Source: JAICKM01 sp050998805
GTDB lineage: Bacteria; Chloroflexota; Chloroflexia; QHBQ01; JAICKM01
Length of the DNA: 64,000 nt
NCBI GenBank assembly: GCA_050998805.1
Contig: JBPCPV010000015.1
Span: forward strand, 124,001-188,000
Direction: 5' to 3'
In this document: piece by piece, positions 25,178 through 33,727 of the stretch
Numbering within the stretch: position 1 is the first letter of the stretch
Layout: every line of letters begins with the position of its first letter
Position numbers and translations under genes: made by a program
Notes under the pieces: generated by a model
Databases searched by the model: none
Told to the model about the DNA's origin: nothing
What the model saw: only the letters and a program-made list of their open reading frames with translations

Positions 25178-26128
25178 ATGGTTCTCTCCCCCTGGCACAG
25201 CCGCGATGCCGCCTCCTTCGGCTTCGAGAACATCATCTACAGCAAAGCCGGCGGCATCGCCCGCGTGACGATCAACCGCCCCCAAGTGCTCAACGCGCTC
25301 AACTGGGCGACGCTCCGCGAGATGCAGGCCGCCTTCGAGGACACCTCCTGGGACGACGAGGTGGGCGTGCTGGTGCTGACCGGCGCAGGCGACCGAGCCT
25401 TCTGCACCGGTGCGGACCTCGACGAGCAGCAGCAGTTCTTGGCGCGCCCCCACGACTACTGGAAGTGGATGGGCGCTTTCATCGAAGCCCACGACAAGCT
25501 GCGGAACATCGGCAAACCGACCATCGCCCGGCTGAACGGCATCACGGTCGGCGGCGGCAACGAGTTCAACATGGCCTGCGATCTCGCGGTCGCGGCAGAC
25601 GACATCTTCATCCGGCAGGTCGGCCCCGCGCGGGGCAGCGTGCCCGCGGGCGGCGCGACCCAGTGGCTGCCGATCATCGTCGGCGACCGCCGTGCCCGTG
25701 AGATACTGATGCTCTGCGAGGAGATCCCTATCGCGAAGGCCCTCGACTGGGGCCTGGTGAACCGCGTCGTCCCCCGGGCGGAACTCGACGCGGCCGTGGA
25801 CGCAATGGCCGCCACGCTGCTCGACCGCCTGCCCACGGTCCTCCGCTACACTAAGCACCAGCTCAACTTTTGGCGCGACCTGAGTTGGAACATGACCGTG
25901 GGCCACGCCCGTGACTGGTTGAGCCTCCACTCGAACTCCGCCGAGGTGGCCGAGGGGCTGGCTGCCTTCCACAGCCGCCGCCCGGTTGACGTGTCCGGCC
26001 TGCGCCGCGCTCAGGCGTCCGCAGGCGAGGCGTCCACCTGGATCTGCCCTGTCTGCGCCGCCCCGATGCCGGCCGCCTTTGCCTTCTGCGGCAGCTGCGG
26101 CGCTAGGCGAGTACCGGGTCCTGAATAG
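25178..26128 (+). CDS. Crotonase-fold enzyme with C-terminal zinc ribbon
   Basis: 316 residues. The crotonase fold covers about 10-265: ARVTINRPQVLNALNWATLR, then AFCTGADLDEQQQF and the oxyanion-hole region ARLNGITVGGGNEFNMACDL. The position of the hydratase glutamate (PEI in classical enzymes) is changed: the segment reads FIRQVGPARGSVPAGGATQW. So this is unlikely to be an ordinary enoyl-CoA hydratase; ring-cleaving crotonase relatives look similar. Residues about 287-311 form a zinc ribbon (CPVC...CGSC), unusual in this family. It is operonic with EthD, a HicB-DinB protein and a second crotonase. Confidence 0.85.
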   Translation: MVLSPWHSRDAASFGFENIIYSKAGGIARVTINRPQVLNALNWATLREMQAAFEDTSWDDEVGVLVLTGAGDRAFCTGADLDEQQQFLARPHDYWKWMGAFIEAHDKLRNIGKPTIARLNGITVGGGNEFNMACDLAVAADDIFIRQVGPARGSVPAGGATQWLPIIVGDRRAREILMLCEEIPIAKALDWGLVNRVVPRAELDAAVDAMAATLLDRLPTVLRYTKHQLNFWRDLSWNMTVGHARDWLSLHSNSAEVAEGLAAFHSRRPVDVSGLRRAQASAGEASTWICPVCAAPMPAAFAFCGSCGARRVPGPE

Positions 26129-26138
26129 GGAGCAATCT

Positions 26139-26825
26139 ATGCGCTACACGGTCTATCTCGAAATTCAGGAAGACGGCACGACTATGGCCCACGTACCCGC
26201 GTTGCCCGGCTGCACCAGCACCGGATTGACGCAGGATGTCGCGCTGGCGCGGGTGCCCGACGCGATAGCCGCGTATAACGCCTGGCTTCGCACCCACGGC
26301 GAACAGGCGGTCCCCGCGACAGAGCCTGTGGAGGTCGTGATAGGCGGGTCTACGGAAGACGCCGACAACCACCTCGGCGACGAATCCGGGCTACTGCCGA
26401 GCGATCGCACGCCGTTGAGTGAAGACGACGTAGCCACGCTGATGCGCCTAATGTCCTACTCCCGGAGTGACCTGCTCTCAGCCGTGCAGGGCCTCAGCCG
26501 CGACCTCCTTCGCTGGCAGCCGTCGGCGCAGTCCGAACAGGCTGGCTGGTGCATTGACGACATCCTGGAGCATGTCGCCCGCGCCGAGCGCGTCTACACC
26601 AGCCGCCTCGACAGCAACATCTTCGACCTGATCGAGAGCGCCCGCCGCGACGCCATCGAGCGGATGTCGCGGCTGACCGAGGTCGAGCGCAGCCAGATGA
26701 CCCAGCACCAGAGCGAGTTCTGGACGGCCCGCAAGGTCTTCCGGCGGTTCCTGGAACACGAGCTTGAACATCAGCAGCATATCCAGCAGATCTTGCATTC
26801 GTACCAGGCCGACCAGGGTCTGTAG
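26139..26825 (+). CDS. HicB-like domain fused to a DinB-like domain
   Basis: 228 residues from the ATG at 26139 (tagggag upstream). Residues 1-70 have the HicB-type fold: RYTVYLEIQEDGTTMAHVPA, then LPGCTSTGLTQDVALARVPD and an IAAYNAWL helix. Residues about 95-225 resemble a DinB four-helix bundle: SRDLLRWQPSAQSEQAGWCI, then DDILEHVARAERVYTSRL and EHELEHQQHIQQILHSY with three histidines. Neither domain suggests a defined reaction. It lies between two crotonase genes, 10-12 bases from each, so it may modulate or bind the same pathway. Confidence 0.75.
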   Translation: MRYTVYLEIQEDGTTMAHVPALPGCTSTGLTQDVALARVPDAIAAYNAWLRTHGEQAVPATEPVEVVIGGSTEDADNHLGDESGLLPSDRTPLSEDDVATLMRLMSYSRSDLLSAVQGLSRDLLRWQPSAQSEQAGWCIDDILEHVARAERVYTSRLDSNIFDLIESARRDAIERMSRLTEVERSQMTQHQSEFWTARKVFRRFLEHELEHQQHIQQILHSYQADQGL

Positions 26826-26837
26826 GGAGGGATCGAG

Positions 26838-27626
26838 ATGCCCGACACGCCGACCGAGTATAGTTTTATCCGCGTCCGCAGCGAAGGCGCTGTGGGCATA
26901 GTCCAGCTCTACCGCCCCGAGGTGCTGAACGCACTCAGCACCTCGCTAATAGACGAACTGATCGCCGCGCTCCAGGCGTTCGACGCCGACGACCGGATCG
27001 GCTGCATTGTCGTCACCGGCAACGACCGAGCCTTCGCGGCGGGGGCCGACATCAAGGAAATGGCTGAGGCCGGCACGGTCGAGATGTTGCAGCGCGACAA
27101 CCTCGCCCGCTGGGAGCGCGTCCGTGGCATCAAGAAGCCGATCATCGCGGCTGTCTGCGGCTTCGCGCTCGGCGGCGGCAACGAACTTGCGATGAGCTGC
27201 GACATGATCATAGCAAGCGAGACCGCCGTCTTCGGCCAGCCCGAGATCAACATCGGTGTGATGCCCGGCGCTGGCGGCACCCAGCGCCTCACGCGGGCCA
27301 TCGGCAAGGCGCGCGCCATGGAGATGATCCTGACCGGGCGGCAGATGACCGCCCGCGAAGCCGAGCGCGCCGGCCTCGTAACCCGCGTCGTGCCGCGCGA
27401 GGTCTACCTAGCCGAGGCTATCTCCCTCGCCCAGGAGATCGCCTCGAAAGCCCCGCTCGCGGTGCGCCTAGCCAAGCAGGCCGTGCTCAAAGCCTACGAA
27501 CTGCCCCTGCGCGAGGGCCTCGAAGCCGAGCGCGCCGCCTTCTACACCCTCTTCAGCAGCGAAGACCAAAAGGAGGGTATGCGTGCGTTCGTGGAGAAGC
27601 GCAAGCCGGAGTATAAGGGGCGATGA
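26838..27626 (+). CDS. Enoyl-CoA hydratase
   Basis: 262 residues, the classical length. AFAAGADIKEMAEAGTVEML carries the oxyanion-hole region and GFALGGGNELAMSCDMIIAS the second part. Both hydratase glutamate regions are present (FGQPEINIGVMPGAGGTQRL), unlike the upstream paralog. It should hydrate trans-2-enoyl-CoA in beta-oxidation or a related CoA pathway. The start has ggagggat upstream. Last gene of the EthD-crotonase operon. Confidence 0.92.
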   Translation: MPDTPTEYSFIRVRSEGAVGIVQLYRPEVLNALSTSLIDELIAALQAFDADDRIGCIVVTGNDRAFAAGADIKEMAEAGTVEMLQRDNLARWERVRGIKKPIIAAVCGFALGGGNELAMSCDMIIASETAVFGQPEINIGVMPGAGGTQRLTRAIGKARAMEMILTGRQMTAREAERAGLVTRVVPREVYLAEAISLAQEIASKAPLAVRLAKQAVLKAYELPLREGLEAERAAFYTLFSSEDQKEGMRAFVEKRKPEYKGR

Positions 27627-27644
27627 GCAGGTCGAGTTTACGAG

Positions 27645-29654
27645 TCAGGGTGTAGTATGCGTATCAACGACATCCAGCCCGATAGGCAGCGCCCCATAGC
27701 GTAGCTCGACCGCCAGCCGGTCGGTTTCTGCCTTGCTCAGATGGTTGAGCACGCCCTCGCCGTTCGGGACCACACCCTGGATGATCGGGCTGGCGATCAC
27801 CTTCTTGTCCCACAAAATGGGCATGTACTTGCCGATGTGGGAGGCAGTGAAGTCCTTTACCTTGCGCGGGCCGTCGCCCTTTAGCACGAACAACACTTCC
27901 GGCGTATTGGTCTGAGGGTCTATTTGGGTAGTGACCTTCGTGCCGTCAACATCCGCACTCGTCACCACGTCGGAGTAGACCGGAGCATTGCTCGTGGGAG
28001 CCGCTTGGGGAGCGGCGGTCAGTTCGGCGGGTGTGGGACCGCCTTGCTGGGTCCTTACCAAAGTGCCCTCTGGGATCGCCTGGTCGCCGCCGTCGATCCA
28101 TTCCATGTAGCCGCGCTCGCTCACGGCGATGATCGCGCCGCTCGGGTCTTTCATCTGCGGCAACTCGACAACGATCCGGTTGCTGCCCTGTAGCGTTACC
28201 TGTGCTCCGCCCACGTTCAGTGCGCCCAGACGGGATGTGATCGCGTCGCGCGCCGCACTCATGTCACTGGGGCTTGCTGCGGCGTTGGCCTGAAGGATTA
28301 CGGTGGTGCCGCCATGTAGGTTCGTCTGTGTAAGGGTCGGTTTAAGAGGCAAGGCCACGGTCGGCATCGGGGCCGGCTGGCCGGTGGGTACGACAGGCAC
28401 GGCGGTTGGCGGCACCGGCACCGGCCGTCCGGTGGGAGTGGGTGGGCGCGCACCGGAAGTGCTGCTCCAAACGGTGACGATGCCCGCGCCCGCATCGAGC
28501 ACGGCGAAGGAGTGCCCGTCGGGGGCTGCGGCCAGGCCGTCCACGGTCGCATCCAGGAGATGCATTGTCCCGCCCGCCACGTCGAAGAGCGCGACGGCGT
28601 CCTTGCCCCGCGGGTCGTCGTGGGTGCGGAAGGCGAGCAGGCCACTTCTGCCCAGCCAGGCGAGGTGCCCTGGCGTGGCGGCGCGGCCCAGAGTGCGGGT
28701 CGGTGTACCTGTCATGGGGTTCGAGATTACGGCCTCGCTCATCATCGTCCCCTTGTCCGGGAAGGTGATGCCAGCGACGGTTTGCCCATCGGGCGACCAG
28801 GCCGATACCCATAGCGGGAAGAAGCCTGCACTCGGCGAGACGACCGTCTGGCGCGTGCGGAGGTTCGTGATGCTGAGGCTGCCGCCCTGCACGATGGCGA
28901 GGCGCTCACCGTCGGGCAACCACACCAGGTCGGTGATCGGCGGCCAGGGTGTGCTGGCCTCACCGGCGATGAGCGGGACCGGCCAGGTCGGCTGCGGCTG
29001 GGGCAGCAAGGTGCCGGTGGCCTGGTCGCGTAGGTGGATCGTCCAGCCGTCGGTATATGCCAGGGTGCGGCCGTCGGGCGACCAGGCCATAGCGGTGATG
29101 CGCCCGGTTTGCGGCAAGCCGGCGAGTTGCCTGCCGGTTGCCGGTTCCCAGAGGGCCACAAAGCCCTGTCCGCCAGGGTGGTCGGCAGAGCGCGTGACGA
29201 GCACCCGCCCGTCGGGTGCCCATGCTAGCCCCACGAGGTTGCCCTGGCCGTTCGCGTCGAGCGTCTGGAGCAAGTGGCCGGTCGCCACATCCCAAAGAGT
29301 GATCCGGTTGTCGGGCATGCCGACGGCCAGCGACCCTCCGTCGGATGCCCAGGCTAGTGGGACCTCGATCGCGCCGGTAGCTTTCCCAACCGGCAGGGTG
29401 ATCCTGGGGGCAAAAGGTGCAGTCCCAGCACTCGGAACGCTCGCTCCGGGGGTGCTGGTCAGCGTTCCCGATGCAGGGTGTGCGGGTGTAGAGGGGCCGG
29501 GCGGTGCCGCGCTCGGTACGTTGATTATGTGCGGCGTGGCTGTGGGCTGCCCTCCAGGAACGGAGGGGCCGGAGTCACATGCGGTGCCGCCCAACAGGAT
29601 CGCCGGCAATAGGATCAGGATTGGGGCTATGGCGACAACGGTTTTCCGGTTCAT
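27645..29654 (-). CDS. Lipoprotein with WD40-type repeats and a SecD P1-like domain
   Basis: 669 residues. A lipoprotein signal ends with LLGGTAC; Cys26 is the lipid anchor. A Pro/Thr-rich linker leads to WD40/TolB-like repeats from about 95 to 400 with many SPDGR/APDGR turns (AWAPDGRVLVTRSADHPGGQ). After another Pro-rich linker, residues about 440-665 match the periplasmic P1 head of SecD: NLHGGTTVILQANAA, RIVVELPQMKDP, and KADTDRLAVELRYGALP-like ending (SKAETDRLAVELRYGALPIG). The RND membrane helices of SecD are absent. Function unknown; it lies outside the membrane. An aaggag ribosome site precedes the ATG. Confidence 0.8.
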   Translation of the reverse strand: MNRKTVVAIAPILILLPAILLGGTACDSGPSVPGGQPTATPHIINVPSAAPPGPSTPAHPASGTLTSTPGASVPSAGTAPFAPRITLPVGKATGAIEVPLAWASDGGSLAVGMPDNRITLWDVATGHLLQTLDANGQGNLVGLAWAPDGRVLVTRSADHPGGQGFVALWEPATGRQLAGLPQTGRITAMAWSPDGRTLAYTDGWTIHLRDQATGTLLPQPQPTWPVPLIAGEASTPWPPITDLVWLPDGERLAIVQGGSLSITNLRTRQTVVSPSAGFFPLWVSAWSPDGQTVAGITFPDKGTMMSEAVISNPMTGTPTRTLGRAATPGHLAWLGRSGLLAFRTHDDPRGKDAVALFDVAGGTMHLLDATVDGLAAAPDGHSFAVLDAGAGIVTVWSSTSGARPPTPTGRPVPVPPTAVPVVPTGQPAPMPTVALPLKPTLTQTNLHGGTTVILQANAAASPSDMSAARDAITSRLGALNVGGAQVTLQGSNRIVVELPQMKDPSGAIIAVSERGYMEWIDGGDQAIPEGTLVRTQQGGPTPAELTAAPQAAPTSNAPVYSDVVTSADVDGTKVTTQIDPQTNTPEVLFVLKGDGPRKVKDFTASHIGKYMPILWDKKVIASPIIQGVVPNGEGVLNHLSKAETDRLAVELRYGALPIGLDVVDTHTTP

Positions 29655-29689
29655 GGCTGGGCTCCTTTATATTCCGCGCTCCCATACAG

Positions 29690-29701
29690 TATAATACATC
29701 C
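29690..29701 (+). promoter_or_regulatory. Leaderless -10 box of asnB
   Basis: TATAAT at 29690-29695 is followed by exactly six bases and the ATG at 29702. There is no ribosome site. The mRNA is expected to begin at the start codon. Confidence 0.65.
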
Positions 29702-31621
29702 ATGTGCGGAATAGCGGGAGTCTACGACACCAGGGGTGCGCCGGCGGATGAGGCGGTGCTGCGGCGGATGGCCGCGGCAATCGCCCACCGCGGACCGGAC
29801 GGCGACGGCTTCTACCTCGATGGGCCGGTCGGCCTGGCCCACCGCGCCTTGCGGATCATTGACCTCTCCGACGCCGCCCTCCAGCCGATGGCCTGCCCCG
29901 ACACCGGCAACCAGTTGATATTCAACGGCGAGATATACAACTACGTCGAGCTGATGCGCGAGCTGGAGGCGCGAGGGCTGGAGTTTCGCTCCCACTCAGA
30001 CAGCGAGGCGCTGCTGGCCGGATACCGAGCCTGGGGCACCGACTGCGTGCAGCACTTCAACGGCATGTTCGCCTTCGCGATCTGGGACAGGGCGCGGGAG
30101 CGGCTCTTCCTGGCGCGCGACCGGATGGGCATCAAGCCGCTCTATTACTGGTGGGACGGGCGGCGGCTTGCCTTCGCGTCCGAGATCAAGGCGCTGTTGC
30201 AGCACCCGGCGATCAGCGCGCAGCCGAACGGCGCGGCGATAGCCGAGTACTGGCGGGCGATGTACACGGCCGGTGACCACACTTGGTTCGAGGGGATCAG
30301 GCGGCTCGAACCCGGTTGCATGATGCTCGTGGACCGCGACGGGCTAGAGATACGACGCTACTGGGATCTGCCGGAGCAGGAAGACCCGCCGGGCCGCAGC
30401 GCGGGCAGCTACATCGAGGAGGTGCGGGGCCTGCTCGACAGCAGCGTCCGGCTCTGCCTGCGGAGCGATGTGCCGCTCGGCGCGCACCTCAGCGGGGGGG
30501 TGGACAGCTCGGCCATCGTCGGGCTGATCAGCCGGCAGCTCGAAGGCGGGAGGCTGAAGACTTTCTCGGGTGCGTTCGACTCCGGCCCGGCATACGACGA
30601 GCGGCCCTACATCTCGGCTGTCGCAGCCCGCTACCGGACGGACCACCACGAGGTGGTGCCAGGCCCCGCCGACCTTGTGGCGAGCCTGCCCCGCCTGGTA
30701 TGGCACCTGGATGAGCCTGTGGCGGGGGCGGGCGCGTTCCCGCAGTACTTCGTCTGCCGGATGACGCGGGAAAACGGCGTGATCGTGGTCAACGGCGGGC
30801 AGGGAGGCGACGAGCTTTTCGGCGGCTACTTCGGCTACCTGCCGGCCTACCTCCGCAGCATAGTCGCCAGCTTCCGACGGCACCCATCCCCGGCGCTGCT
30901 GTCGGCCCTGCTCGGTGACGGACTGCGGCTGTCGGCGCGCCCGGCGCTCCGGCAGGCGGCCATCTCGGCGCTGCGTGAGGGCCGTCGTGGTCGCCTGCGC
31001 CCGGACGAAGCGACGGAGTTGCCCGACTTCTTCGGACCGACCCTGCGCCGTCTCGACTTCGCGTCTCCGCGCACGGGAGATTATATCCCCACAGGGAGAT
31101 CGGCGCTCGGCGAGGCGCTGGCGTTCGACCTGCGGCACTACCTACCTGCACTCTTGCAGGTCGAGGACCGGGTGAGCATGGCGTGGTCGCTGGAGTCGCG
31201 GGTGCCGCTGCTCGATTACCGGCTGGTCGAGCTGGCGATGCGGATACCGCCGGAGATCAAGCTGCGGGGGCTGGAGACGAAGCGGATCTTGCGGCGGGCC
31301 GTGGCCGACCTGCTGCCGGCATCGGTCCTCGCCCGGCGCGACAAGAAAGGCTTCCCGACGCCGATCGGCCCCTGGTTCGCGGGGCCGTTGCAGCCCTGGC
31401 TGCGCGAGCAGTTGCTCGGCCCCCAGGCGCGAGATCGGGGCCTGTTCGAGCCGGAAGCCGTCGCCCGTATGCTCGGCGAGCAGGCGGCTGGCCGCGCCGA
31501 CCACAGCCGCACGCTCTGGATGATGCTCAACACAGGGCTGTGGTTCGAGCAGTTCATTGAAGCCCAGGGGGTCGGGGGGCAGGGATCGGCCCTCGATGCA
31601 GCAGTCACGGTCGCTGGCTGA
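29702..31621 (+). CDS. asnB: Asparagine synthase (glutamine-hydrolysing)
   Basis: 639 residues. The start is fixed by the mature class II amidotransferase N-terminus MCGIAGVYDTRG, where Cys2 is the nucleophile. Residues 1-190 form the glutaminase domain (FNGEIYNYVELMRELEARG). The synthetase domain has the PP-loop LSGGVDSSAIVGLISRQLEG. The C-terminal part contains FPTPIGPWFAGPLQ. Homologs with this architecture often sit in polysaccharide or peptidoglycan clusters and may amidate other substrates. Here a glycosyltransferase follows by two bases, so a cell-surface role is possible. Confidence 0.9.
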   Translation: MCGIAGVYDTRGAPADEAVLRRMAAAIAHRGPDGDGFYLDGPVGLAHRALRIIDLSDAALQPMACPDTGNQLIFNGEIYNYVELMRELEARGLEFRSHSDSEALLAGYRAWGTDCVQHFNGMFAFAIWDRARERLFLARDRMGIKPLYYWWDGRRLAFASEIKALLQHPAISAQPNGAAIAEYWRAMYTAGDHTWFEGIRRLEPGCMMLVDRDGLEIRRYWDLPEQEDPPGRSAGSYIEEVRGLLDSSVRLCLRSDVPLGAHLSGGVDSSAIVGLISRQLEGGRLKTFSGAFDSGPAYDERPYISAVAARYRTDHHEVVPGPADLVASLPRLVWHLDEPVAGAGAFPQYFVCRMTRENGVIVVNGGQGGDELFGGYFGYLPAYLRSIVASFRRHPSPALLSALLGDGLRLSARPALRQAAISALREGRRGRLRPDEATELPDFFGPTLRRLDFASPRTGDYIPTGRSALGEALAFDLRHYLPALLQVEDRVSMAWSLESRVPLLDYRLVELAMRIPPEIKLRGLETKRILRRAVADLLPASVLARRDKKGFPTPIGPWFAGPLQPWLREQLLGPQARDRGLFEPEAVARMLGEQAAGRADHSRTLWMMLNTGLWFEQFIEAQGVGGQGSALDAAVTVAG

Positions 31622-31623
31622 GG

Positions 31624-32871
31624 GTGCGCGTCCTCTACCTGAGCCAGTATTTCCCGCCCGAAGTCGGGGCGACGCAGACGCGAGCCTACGAAATGGCGCG
31701 CAGGCTCGTCGCGGCGGGGCACGAGGTGACGATGCTCGCCGAGGTGCCGAACCACCCTGCCGGGGTGATCGCGCCCGCATACCGGGGCAAGCTATGGGCA
31801 CGCAGGCGGCTGGCGGGCATCCGGGTGATCCGCCTCTGGGTGATCACCTCACCCGAAAAGGGCTTTCGGGCGCGGATGCTCTTCTACCTGAGCTATATGG
31901 CGATGGCGATCCTGGCGGGGCTTGCGGCCGGCCTGCGCCCGCGCCGCCGCTTCGACGTGATCTATGCCACGTCGCCGCCCCTTTTCGTGGGGCTGGCAGG
32001 CGTCGTCCTCAGCCTGCTGCTACGCACGCCGCTCGTCTTCGAGGTCCGCGACCTCTGGCCGGAGAGCGCGGTCGCCCTCGGCGAACTCAGCAGCCGGAGG
32101 GCGATCCGGCTGGCCGAGCTAGTTGAGGGGGCTTGCTACCGGCGGGCGCGGCGGATCGTCGTGGTCACGCGGGGGATCGAGCGGCGGCTGCGCGAGCGGG
32201 GGCTGTCCTCTGGCCGTGTCTGCCTGATCCCGAACGGGGCGAACGTCGAGGAGTTCAGGCCCCAGCCGGAGCGTGCCGCGGCTCTGCGCCGGTCGCTCGG
32301 CATCGGTGACCGCTTCGTGGCGATCTACGCAGGGATACACGGCATCGCGCAGGGCATGGAGACGCTGGTGGAGGCTGCGCGGATTTTGGAGCAGTCCGAG
32401 CCCGGCATCGTAATGCTGCTGGTCGGCGAGGGGCCGCGCAAGGCCGAGGTCCGTCGGCTGGTCGCGGAGCACGGACTGACGAACGTATTGATGCTGGACG
32501 AGCAGCCGCGCGCGGCAATGGCCGGGTATCTGAGCCTCGCCGGCTGCGCGATAGTCCCTCTGCGCGCCGACCCGCTTTTCGTGGGCGCACTGCCCTCCAA
32601 GATGTTCGAGGGGTTGGCCTGCGGCACGCCGGTCGTCCTGAGCGCACCCGAAGGCGAAGCAAGCGCGGTGCTGGCCGCCGCCGGCGCGGGCATACACGTC
32701 CCGCCGGAAGATCCACCCGCCCTCGCCGCCGCGATCCGCGGCCTGAGCGCCGACCACGCCGCCTCCGCCGAGATGGGCAGCCGTGGCCGCGCCTTCGTGA
32801 CGCAGCACTACACGCGCGGGGAGGGTGCGCGACGGCTGGAGGCGCTGCTGCGGGAGGTTGTGAGACAGTAG
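31624..32871 (+). CDS. Glycosyltransferase family 4 (WbuB-like)
   Basis: 415 residues from the GTG at 31624, two bases after asnB. The GT-B fold starts with MRVLYLSQYFPPEVGATQTR, and RPYEMARRLVAAGHEVTML-like sequence follows. VFEVRDLWPESAVALGEL is the conserved DLWPES of the WbuB/WcaI type. The C-terminal domain has PNGANVEEFRP and EGLACGTPVVLSAPEGEA, the nucleotide-sugar site with its Glu. It probably adds N-acetylfucosamine or a related sugar to a lipid-linked polysaccharide precursor. Translational coupling to asnB suggests a joint role. Confidence 0.88.
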   Translation: MRVLYLSQYFPPEVGATQTRAYEMARRLVAAGHEVTMLAEVPNHPAGVIAPAYRGKLWARRRLAGIRVIRLWVITSPEKGFRARMLFYLSYMAMAILAGLAAGLRPRRRFDVIYATSPPLFVGLAGVVLSLLLRTPLVFEVRDLWPESAVALGELSSRRAIRLAELVEGACYRRARRIVVVTRGIERRLRERGLSSGRVCLIPNGANVEEFRPQPERAAALRRSLGIGDRFVAIYAGIHGIAQGMETLVEAARILEQSEPGIVMLLVGEGPRKAEVRRLVAEHGLTNVLMLDEQPRAAMAGYLSLAGCAIVPLRADPLFVGALPSKMFEGLACGTPVVLSAPEGEASAVLAAAGAGIHVPPEDPPALAAAIRGLSADHAASAEMGSRGRAFVTQHYTRGEGARRLEALLREVVRQ

Positions 32872-32892
32872 GGATGAAGGCCCCATAAGCTA

Positions 32893-32920
32893 TTGCAGTG
32901 CTACAAAATCTCTGCTATAA
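32893..32920 (+). promoter_or_regulatory. Promoter of the SH3-like exported protein gene
   Basis: TTGCAG and TATAAT (32915-32920) are separated by about 17 bases. The leader is roughly 60 bases long and ends in acggagga before a GTG start at 32988. Confidence 0.6.
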
Positions 32921-32987
32921 TCACCTACGACACCGTCCACTCGTTCTGACCACCCGACCCTCACGGCAAATGTAAACGGAGGAAACC

Positions 32988-33722
32988 GTGGACCGTCAGA
33001 GAAAACACCGCCTCTCATATCTGCACATCGTCCTGGCATCGGTACTCGCTGGCGTCTGGCTGTTCCTACTTGCTCCGGTTCCGGCCTCTGCCCAGGGCTG
33101 GAACGTAGGCGACACCGTGAACCTGAACAACGGCACATGCATCCGGGTCGGGCCGGGCACGTCGTATCACGCGCACACTAAGGTGCCTGTGGACAACTGG
33201 GCCGTCAAGGTGACGGGTGGCCCGCGCATCGCCGACGGAAAACGCTGGTTCGACACGAGCCGAGCAGCAGCAGGGGATCCGAGCGGCGGCACCGGCTGGG
33301 TAGAGGAGGACCAGCAGGACTCCAATTGCCCGGATGCCGACAATCTCAGGTTGAGTCCCGGCGGTGTTGTTCCCACTCCCACGCCGATCACAGGCACGGA
33401 CATAGTTGCACAGATCGGGGTGTGGTGGGCGCAGATCCGGGTTTGGTGGGACGAGCAGTCCGATGTAGTGAAATGGGGAATAGTCATCCTGGCTCTGCTG
33501 CTGCTCCTGGGAAGTTCGCGTCAGGGATCGTCGTCCCTCTCAGGGTTGGTGAAGGCGGTCCTGCTCGGCTTGATCCTCTGGTGGCTCGCCGATCACTTCC
33601 GTGCAAGCTGGTCGGCCAACTGGCGTACCATCGCCCCGAACGGGCCGGATCTGGCGCTGGTGCTGGGGCTGATCCCGCCGATTGCCTGGCTGCTGACGCG
33701 GGTGGTCGGGCGTAGTAGATAA
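32988..33722 (+). CDS. Exported SH3-like protein with C-terminal membrane segments
   Basis: 244 residues from the GTG after acggagga. A signal peptide ends at about residue 36 (VPASAQG). Residues about 38-115 look like a bacterial SH3 domain: GDTVNLNNGTCIRVGPGTSY is the typical first strand pair. Then come a Pro/Thr linker, a WWAQIRVWWDEQSDVVKWGI amphipathic stretch and three hydrophobic segments (about 164-180, 188-202, 220-238). Bacterial SH3 domains usually bind cell-wall or surface ligands; here the domain would face outside. No specific function is recognised. Confidence 0.7.
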   Translation: MDRQRKHRLSYLHIVLASVLAGVWLFLLAPVPASAQGWNVGDTVNLNNGTCIRVGPGTSYHAHTKVPVDNWAVKVTGGPRIADGKRWFDTSRAAAGDPSGGTGWVEEDQQDSNCPDADNLRLSPGGVVPTPTPITGTDIVAQIGVWWAQIRVWWDEQSDVVKWGIVILALLLLLGSSRQGSSSLSGLVKAVLLGLILWWLADHFRASWSANWRTIAPNGPDLALVLGLIPPIAWLLTRVVGRSR

Positions 33723-33727
33723 CACCC

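Noticed and set aside
28303..29694. Long open frame antisense to the WD40-SecD lipoprotein (463 codons)
   Set aside because: The minus frame has a lipobox, propeller motifs and a SecD-like domain. The plus frame has none and would run into the asnB promoter.
29579..29701. Upstream extension of asnB
   Set aside because: The mature glutaminase needs Cys directly after the initiator Met (MCGIAG), and the -10 box lies inside the extension.
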